Shown: piece after piece, positions 56,961 to 64,000 of the stretch
Layout of the letters: the number at the start of each line of letters is the position of its first letter
Numbering within the stretch: position 1 is the stretch's first letter
Source of the DNA: Sabellastarte sp. h YS-2021
Taxonomy: Eukaryota; Annelida; Polychaeta; Sabellida; Sabellidae
DNA: 64,000 nt
Direction: 5' to 3'
Assembly: GCA_964017235.1 (NCBI GenBank)
Contig: OZ024931.1
Span: 137,270,033 to 137,334,032, forward strand
Program-made: the position numbers and the translations under genes
Notes under the pieces: model-generated
What the model was told of the DNA's origin: nothing
The model's database searches: none
The model's input: only the letters and a program-made list of their open reading frames with translations

Positions 56961-59620
56961 CTCTGAGAAAGATTTGTCTGCCTCTAGAGGTCTGATGTAA
57001 ATTGGTGCTTAATTTCAGTTAATATCATCAGCATTAAATTGGTGAAAGGGGGCTCATCTGGTTCCTAGAGATCTGATATGAGATTATGGTATTGATCCCT
57101 GTCCTCACATCTCTTTCGCTGCTGCCTAACCCAAATGAATGGGACCCACCTACTCCTTTGTTCAGAACTTTTCATCTGAACCTCATAACTATTTCCAACA
57201 TCTCCCTGAACAGTTGCAGAAATATAACCATGTTATGTAGCACTTCAGCTAATACTAGATCAGGGTTTTTCAAATTCCCTATGGTCAATAAATTTTATCT
57301 GTCCAATCACCCCTATATTTAGGGATCCAGGCTTGGACATCCAATTGAGCCTATTGTAAAGATCATATATCTATTGTATATATTTTACCCGATCAGGATT
57401 GCATCACAAAATGTTTTTGGGAGCAATCGTAAAACCTGAAGTCACATCAGCGAGTGGGTTGTTATCTCATGTGTCAATCTATCAATTTCTGGCCCACTGA
57501 GCCTCCAATCACAGAACATTTTCTGATTCCCAAATTTTCACAATTAGGTGCAAGGTTTATGAAGTATCGCAGAAATGAAACAGCCCCATAAGACAATCCT
57601 ATCACAAACCCATTGTTATGCATTTATGTCAATTTTTGGGATCGTCTGTCCTAAGCTCATCTCTTTGGTCGTAAACCTATCAGGAAATTTTGGCAGGTTC
57701 TTTTACTTTTTGATTGAAGAAAAACGTGCATATATTTATTTTGGACCAGTTTTATACAATCACAAGTTAGAGATCCAGGTTACAGATCCGTTTTTGATAT
57801 GGTCAATTCATCTCCGATAAGATAACAATGCATTTTTATCATCATCAGTTTTTTGCTATTACTCAGTATTGTTAAAGCTTAGAATGTATCAGATGAACAT
57901 GAGGGCAACAAAATATATCAAAAAAAAAAATAAAAAAGTAGATATATAATGCAATAATATAAATAAATCTTTCTTTTTTGTTACAGGCATAATTGCCAGA
58001 ACCTTGTCACATCAACCATGCACTGATGTGGTGGACAATCAGGTGGGCATTCAGTCTTTCCATAATTCCTTGAGGTTTTGAATAAACGTTTCTTCAAAGA
58101 TGCGAATATATTAAACATATTTGTAATCATACTGTAACGATAAAATATACAACACTGTGCTTAATACAGATAGAAAATACAGTTATCATATCTTGTTTTA
58201 TAAGCACAAGTTTAGGAAAACTGTGACACACCCTTCAACATACCCCATGTTTTGAACATTTTAAATCATTTTAAAACGTTTTTAATGTTTTCTTGGTTTG
58301 TTGGTTGCAATCTATCTTTTAAGATTTATTTATTTATTTACTTAAAAATAAAAATAAAAACTCAAAATTGTAAAATAACAGTTGGTATTTATCTACACCA
58401 CACAGGTATTTCAATCATGCAACGACCAATGTACTGCCACAGCACTTGCAGAGTACAGTGTTTACATATAGCATTGAGTCTTTTAACTCAGCTGCACAGG
58501 GGTATACTATCACAAAGAAACACACAAAATAAACACCTAATTTAATCACTGGATTTTCAGTTACTATAGAAAAGTTAACATATCCATGGATGATATTGAA
58601 ATTATATCAAGAACAATGAATACAGGATCACACACTATTTTAGCTATCAACACTGAAATATATGAAATACTTGATGTTTTATTGAGGTGTAAAGTTAAAC
58701 TTTTTAAATAGATAGCACATCAAATTTCTGATACATTTACATTTTAGGAAATGCCACCATGGGAACAAATTCAAGTACATTGTATCTGATTGGCCAGTTT
58801 TTCCGAGGTTAGTAACTTTACAATGTTGACAAACTTCGACTCAAGTGTTTAAAATATTTTTCTGGGCTATATTTCTAGTGACAATAATCATTGTTTAGAG
58901 TCATTAACCAGGCAAAAAGTATCTCAAAATAATTGGTTAGTGCCATTCAAAAACTTGATGTAACATTACGTACTATCACATGAAATTGTGAGACATTAGC
59001 ATAAAATATTTCACTCTAATAGCATAACATATAGTACCATTTAAAATTTTTGAAACAAAGTAAAGTATATTAAATATTGAAACTGCATTAAAATATTATA
59101 AATCATGCCTCTCTTAATTTGTTATTGGTGTTCAAAGTTAAAGCTTTCTGAATATAGCATAATCTGATATATTTCAGAATGTTGGCTATTTCGGTCATGT
59201 GCAGGGGGAGATAATTCAGGTACGACTAGTCAGTGGCATATAATATGTATATATAATATATAAAAATCAGTTTGGTCTCAAAAAGGTTTACTTAATTTTT
59301 CTGGACTCGTATTCAAGAGACAATTTAAAAATTTAAAAGACCAAGAGACAAATATTTAAAAATAACCGATGTTTAATAAACATAGTGTTGTAAGTTAAAT
59401 GTGTGTTAAAGTGAAATATTAGAAAGTCAACACCATGGTAAATTTTTTTCAAACGAATCTGTACCACAATGTTGCTCGCACAGACACATCCATTCTTAAG
59501 TAGAAATTCCACATATCAAATATGTGTCGAGTTTTTGAGTCATTCAGGCTCTCTCCTTTGAGGCATTCTCAGAGATTTCCAGAATTTGAATGTAATAAAA
59601 TCTCGCTAGTTACTAACCCA
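56961..59620. other. Gene-free stretch
   Basis: AT-rich with short frames lacking domain content (57086-57322, 57575-57820, 58252-58545). I recognise nothing else. Confidence 0.5.
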
Positions 59621-59960
59621 GTAAACACTAAAAACGTTTTAAAATAGTTTAAACATTTACAAAATATTTTTAAAACCAATTAAACCCTATCTTTTTTAGT
59701 TACTAAATGTTTCCAAGTAAATATTTACTCTGTAATGTATAAAAGGTTTTACAAACATTCTCTATACAAACATTTTTTTCTGAGAACATTATTAAATGTC
59801 CATAACATAAGCCAAAAAAACTAGTATTGACTAGAAAGATTTTTAAACATTTATAAAATATCCAAAGAAATGAACATTATCCTGGAAATGTTTTTCAAAC
59901 ATTCATCATGAAATGTTTGAAAAACAGGATGGATTAAACATTTAAACAACAATTGCTGAC
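59620..59960. repeat. AAACATTT / AAATGTTT-rich block
   Basis: Starts CCAGTAAACACTAAAAACG, then AAACATTT and its inverse AAATGTTT recur many times in both orientations. It resembles a hairpin-rich MITE or satellite, though boundaries are not clear. Confidence 0.4.
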
Positions 59961-59962
59961 AA

Positions 59963-60181
59963 ATGCCAAAGATTGTCAGAAACATTGTTTTGACATGTGT
60001 TGTGTTGCATAACATGCTGTGGAAGCACCAAGGCAGAGTAGACAAGGTATCCACCCCAGGAGATGACATAGCGGCCAATGCAAATGAAGCAGTCGTATAT
60101 TTGCCTGATCAAACTTGTTCAAAAGTCTTTACTTTGCGTCATTCAGAGACAATAAATGAGTACATTTTTCAACAGTCTTGA
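59963..60181 (+). pseudogene. Harbinger transposase C-terminal fragment
   Basis: PKIVRNIVLTCVVLHNMLWK is the C-terminal signature of HARBI1-like transposases (usually V-x-x-C-C-V-L-H-N-x-x). Only this last segment, about 70 residues, is present; the DDE domain is not found upstream on this strand. Confidence 0.6.
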
Positions 60182-60587
60182 TTTTACATTCTTACTGGAA
60201 ATAAAAACTTGTTTCAGAGACCCCTATAGCTTTGCTGCTCAGGTGCCAAAATTTTCCAACAGGATTAAAGTGCATCTTTGCAATACTGTTTATCCTGTCA
60301 TAAACAGTGCTGGGTGCAGTCCAGAAGTAACTTTGTTGTCAGCTGTGTCAAAACGGTTTTGATAGGATCTGATAACATTCGCTCCAACAATTAAACAATT
60401 GACTTACACACTTGCTGGAATACACATGAAAGGGCATCTGTTCAGTGCAGTCATAAAAGTCTTTCGCCATTCATTGTTTTCACTATTAGTGTTGTAACTG
60501 TTAATTGTAAAGTTATTTCATGTTCACACAAAACTGATGTATAATCAGTGGTCATTTTCTCACCTTTATGCAGGTGTTCCACTGGAA

Positions 60588-61060
60588 CCAACAGGCCGGT
60601 AACTAGAGAGTCGGGGACAATGTTTACATGGTGGGTTAGGGTCGGTTTCAACTTACCGACCTGTCAGGGAGAGTCTACAACCATTGCCAACCCTTGTATC
60701 CGACCCTAATTTCAGCCCCCTAGCAACAGACCTGTCGGTTAACTTAACGGCCTGTCGATAACACTTCCCGGCTTGTCGGTTAATGAAACAGGCCTGTCTG
60801 TGACAAGTATCTGGCTTGTCCCAAATATGGACTTCCCGACTCTATGTGATGACTCACCGACCGTACGGGAAGTGTTACAGTACAGTCAGTAACTTTAGCC
60901 AGTCTGTCTGCAACTGTTCCCAACAGGCCGGTAAAAGTTACAGGCAAACAGACAAGCCGTAAACAATAACCGACAGGCCTGTTACACTAACAGACAAACT
61001 GGGAACTGTAACCCACAGACCAGCAATATTTTTGCTTCTTACAGCCTATCGGTTTCAAAG
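60588..61060. repeat. Dense array of GGCCTGTCGGTAA-type motifs, both orientations
   Basis: At least ten imperfect copies: AACAGGCCGGTAAC (60590), TTACCGACCTGTCAG (60654), AACAGACCTGTCGGTTAAC (60725), AACGGCCTGTCGATAAC (60746), CGGCTTGTCGGTTAA (60769), AACAGGCCTGTCTGTGAC (60787), AACAGGCCGGTAAAAGTTAC (60922), AACCGACAGGCCTGTTAC (60967), plus weaker ones near 60810, 60855 and 61040. Spacing is irregular (20-60 bp) and the core is itself near-palindromic. This looks like subterminal transposase-binding repeats upstream of a transposon promoter. Confidence 0.65.
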
Positions 61061-61068
61061 TCTGTGGG

Positions 61069-61080
61069 TATAAAAAGGCG
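61069..61080 (+). promoter_or_regulatory. TATA box
   Basis: TATAAAAAGGCG is a near-ideal TATA element about 225 bp before the first ATG (61295, CACCATGC context) and directly after the motif array. Confidence 0.6.
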
Positions 61081-61294
61081 AGTCGGTAGACAATCTGTGT
61101 ATATTTGGGCTTGACTTGTCCAGAGACAAACTTGGTGTGCAGCTTTTCTTTTGGTTTTTATTTTTTGGAAATTAGCTAGACTTGAGCTAGGCTTGACTGC
61201 TTAGGAGTGAAATCAGTTCTGTGAGGTTTCACTTTTATTTTATTTTAAGCTTTGTTTTTTAAAAAAAAGCTGTACAATTGATTGATTGTCCACC

Positions 61295-62793
61295 ATGCGA
61301 AGGGGCAGAAGGAGAAAGATTGAAGTACCAACTGGAGATACTCAACCACAGTTTGAGTTAGGAGATACAGCTGAGGATATAGAGATAAGGAGCAGGGAGA
61401 GAGAGGAGAGGGAGGAGAGAGAGGAAAGAGAAGGAAGAGAAGGACAGAGAGAGGATGGAGAGAGAGAGGGAAGAGGAAGAAAGGGGAGAGAAGAGCGCAT
61501 GAACAGATATGGATACTGATACAGAATCAACTCAATCCAGACAGAAGAAGGGCCAGATGAAGCCCATTTTCTTGAGTGATTCAGACGAAAAAGCCATCGT
61601 TGAGTTCATTAAACAGCATGAGGAACTTTGTGACAAGACCAACAACAGTTTCAAAGACAAGCAGAAGAAAGAAAGACTTTGGGAGCAGCTAGCAGCTTCC
61701 AGAAACTTGCCTGTCAAGACTGTGAAGAAGTGGTTTGAGGCTAAATGTACCAGATATGGCAAGCTCACTCAGACGAAGTCAGGACAAGCAGCTGAGAAGA
61801 GTACAGAACGACAGACCTGGTTGTAAGGACAGTTTCAGTTTTCTACGAGGTCACATCAGAAAGAAAGGAGATTCCAAGTCTTCTGCATTCAAGTCACCCC
61901 AGAGGTCTTCTGCAGCCACAGCTTCAAATTCAGTTCAAGATACATCCAGGGACACAGAATCTGAGATGGGAATCAGCATTGCATCAGATGTTACTCATCA
62001 GCCTTCAACCACCAGTCCTAAGCGATGACAGCCTCCAGTTGCAACAACTACATCATCTGCAGATCCAGTCTTAGATCAGTTCCATCAGATAAGCTCAATG
62101 CTTTCCACATTTATGGGTGCACGTCAGGACCCCACTCCAAGTCCATGACAGTCATTCTACAACTATTTCCACTCTGAGATTGAACATCTTGAAGAAAGGG
62201 ACTTTTTAACTTTCAGGAATAAGACAGTGAAGCATCTCAGTGAAGTACAGTACAAAGCCGAAGAACGCCAGAGAAAGGTCACCACAAGGCAACATGCCAC
62301 CACATTTCAACTTCCAGAAGCAACACAGGCCACAGGAGAACATGAATACATACTCACCATTCCAGAAACTCAGACAGTTTCCATTCCAGTTGTACAGCCA
62401 ACACAGACTTCCACTGGAGAACCTGTTACAGTGATTGCAAAAGTACAGCAACCACAAAGGCCTTCATCTTCATCACCGTCTACACAGCCTGCTACTTCTT
62501 ACATAATTGTGGATGACCAACAGCCTGGGTCTTCCAGACAGATGATTCACAACCCCACTACAGTTGCCTCTTCACAACAGGAGGAGAGTCAGCACAACAC
62601 TTCAGGATTATCCAGTATCTTTTGGCTATTCCAATTATTCTACAGTATCAGTAGATCAACACCACAGCCATTTCACCCTCTCAACCTCAACCAGCAACAT
62701 CACCAGTGCCATATACCACTCATCATGAACAGTCAAGACCTCCCAGCTAGTCCAGCCAGGACAGTCAGCGGATTAGCCCGCACAGCGGATTAG
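61295..62793 (+). pseudogene. MADF/Myb-SANT-like DNA-binding protein of a DNA transposon
   Basis: Starts MRRGRRRKIEVPTGD, followed by an Arg/Glu low-complexity run encoded by a ~120-nt purine tract (61376-61500). A frameshift near 61515 leads to the MADF-like domain: LSDSDEKAIVEFIKQHEELC, KQKKERLWEQLAASRNLPV, TVKKWFEAKCTRYGKLT. A second shift near 61825 gives DSFSFLRGHIRKKG. After stops at 62026 and 62146, FYNYFHSEIEHLEERDFLTF leads into a Gln/Thr/Pro-rich tail. Such proteins accompany PIF/Harbinger and related transposases and bind transposon DNA. The context (subterminal array, TATA) supports that. Two shifts and stops make this copy inactive. Confidence 0.7.
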
Positions 62794-62801
62794 CCCGCAC
62801 A
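62767..62801 (+). repeat. 17-bp tandem duplication
   Basis: GCGGATTAGCCCGCACA occurs twice in direct succession. Confidence 0.85.
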
Positions 62802-62810
62802 AGATGCACC

Positions 62811-62836
62811 AAACCCAGCCCTTTTCAGGGCCACCC
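62811..62836 (+). terminator. Histone-type 3' stem-loop
   Basis: AAACCCAGCCCTTTTCAGGG followed by CCACCC: stem GCCCT/AGGGC, TTTC loop, A/C-rich flanks before and ACCC after, as in metazoan replication-dependent histone mRNAs. The basal G-C pair of the consensus is an A/C mismatch. No histone gene is recognisable upstream. Confidence 0.5.
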
Positions 62837-63049
62837 GAATCTTCCAAAAACAATTAATAACTGCTATGTTTGCCCCAAAACAAAAAAAGCACACCATCCA
62901 ACACTTCTCCACAGTACATGAAACAAATTATGTGAATGAATGAGTGAATGTTGAATAAATTTGAATAAACTTCAAACCCTAAATATAAAAAAAAATTAAA
63001 AACCCCTAAAAAATGAAAGCAAAACCACCATCCAAACCAAACAAAATTT

Positions 63050-63411
63050 TAAAAAATTCCACCCCCCAAAAAAGGACTCGAACCCACAATCCCCCCCAAA
63101 AAGTGGAGTCAAACCCACAACCCTCAAAAAACAAAGTTGTGGACTCAAACCCACGTTCCCCCAAAACAAAGATGTGGACTCAAACTCATGTCCTTGTGTC
63201 CCAAAACCAAACATTAAATAAAAAGTCACATCTAAACCCACGTCCCTCCAAAACAAAGATGTGGACTCAAACTCATGTCCCCGTGTCCCAAAACCAAACA
63301 TTAAATAAAAAGTCACATAGAAACCCATGTCCCTCCAAAACAAAGATGTGGACTCAAATCCATGTCCCTGTCACCCAAAACCCAACATTAAATAAAAAGC
63401 CACATCCACAC
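63050..63411 (-). repeat. 87-bp tandem array with tRNA B-box-like core
   Basis: GATGTGGACTCAAACTCATG starts at 63171, 63258 and 63345 (period 87). Upstream partial units have GGACTCGAACCCAC (63075) and GGACTCAAACCCAC. On the minus strand these read GTGGGTTCGAGTCC, a perfect tRNA T-arm/B box in the first unit and decayed versions in the rest. The 133-codon plus-strand frame through it (63013-63414) is a by-product of the period (29 codons). Confidence 0.75.
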
Positions 63412-64000
63412 TGACAGACCAAAAATTGTGAACCCTAACAAAATATTCAAAGATGTGTGTGGCAAGGGATTGATAAATTGAGAAAAAAATATATTTATCT
63501 GGGATTGCAAAGCTTGCATTTCTTTTTTCTGGACAATTTCCTAGCATTTTTTTTAATTCTTGTAAATTCTGGAAATAGTTACAGGTATTTATTTGGACAC
63601 TTTCTTTAATCCAACTTTGAAATTATTTTTCAGCAGAATAAAGCCAGGTCATCTTGGGTGATATGTCTACTTTGTTAAGTGAGGACCTGGGTTTGAATTT
63701 GTGATATAATTTGGCTTTTTTCAACTGAATGTGGGATGGAATTGTGTTTCTGATGGGAATATTTGTGGTGATATTGAATTGGAATTAAAATGTTGAAAAA
63801 TTGGGGTTACTTTTTTGGGAAGTAGCACTTTGCTTAATAAAAATGGATTATTTTTGCAGTCCTGAAAAGGACTGATTAAAAATAACAGCATCTTCTTCCC
63901 CTAGGTCTTCTTACACTCTGTCCTCCTGCCCACCCAGCGCCTCCACGTGGTTAAAATAGTCTTTCAGTAGGTCTTGTTGATGTTTAGCCTCCCTTCCTGA
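63412..64000. other. Gene-free stretch
   Basis: T/G-rich plus strand; no gene or repeat recognised. Confidence 0.5.

Noticed and set aside
63013-63414. 133-codon frame rich in Lys/Thr/Pro
   Set aside because: Spans the 87-bp tandem repeat, whose length is a multiple of three; no independent coding evidence.

Overview
This is a eukaryotic, AT-rich, transposon-dense stretch in which I recognise no host gene. The mix of elements fits an invertebrate, most likely a mollusc or another lophotrochozoan: Ngaro-like tyrosine-recombinase (DIRS-order) retrotransposons, an APE-type LINE with a 2A-like N-terminus, tRNA-derived SINEs, PIF/Harbinger remnants, foldback MITEs and large minisatellites. That assignment is an inference from repeat content only.

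Layout. 1-9.6 kb: mostly anonymous AT-rich DNA, with a decayed NADAR-domain ORF on the minus strand (6.24-7.03 kb), a tRNA-derived SINE and a degenerate ~130-bp repeat family. 9.6-19.8 kb: a decayed L1/Tx1-type LINE on the plus strand, split at 10434/16754 by a DIRS-order element (element 1, gag / RT-RNase H / tyrosine recombinase). 19.8-23.4 kb: intergenic DNA with two foldback MITEs and a HARBI1-like transposase fragment that carries a MITE. 23.4-26.4 kb: DIRS element 2 (minus, 3' truncated). 28.1-31.5 kb: a LINE of the CR1/L2/Crack group with an uninterrupted 1,017-codon frame. 31.6-38.3 kb: two ~2.1-kb minisatellite arrays of one 73-bp family in opposite orientation, around a 2.5-kb spacer that itself contains two other tandem families. 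39.3-52.2 kb: a SINE with a clean target duplication, a broken plus-strand DIRS fragment (element 5), and DIRS element 4 (minus) interrupted by the young DIRS element 3 (minus, 42142-49627). 52.9-64 kb: MITE, tRNA-like tandem units, Harbinger remnants, and a DNA-transposon-like unit with a dense subterminal motif array, a TATA box and a broken MADF/SANT-like gene, followed by a histone-type 3' stem-loop and an 87-bp tandem array.

How the parts work together. The DIRS elements supply the clearest biology. Elements 1, 2 and 3 all keep an in-phase A_AAA_AAC heptamer just before the ORF1 stop, followed by a GGGT...ACCC hairpin, which predicts -1 ribosomal frameshifting from gag into the RT frame. 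Element 3 shows A1-ORFs-B1-A2-B2 split direct repeats, a conserved terminal hairpin and integration without target duplication. The recombinase frame of elements 1 and 3 opens right after a candidate splice acceptor in the same phase. The 28-31 kb LINE uses a different candidate recoding device, a 2A-like peptide. Most other copies are decayed; in the L1-type LINE, three catalytic Asp codons look lost by CpG-to-CpA change.
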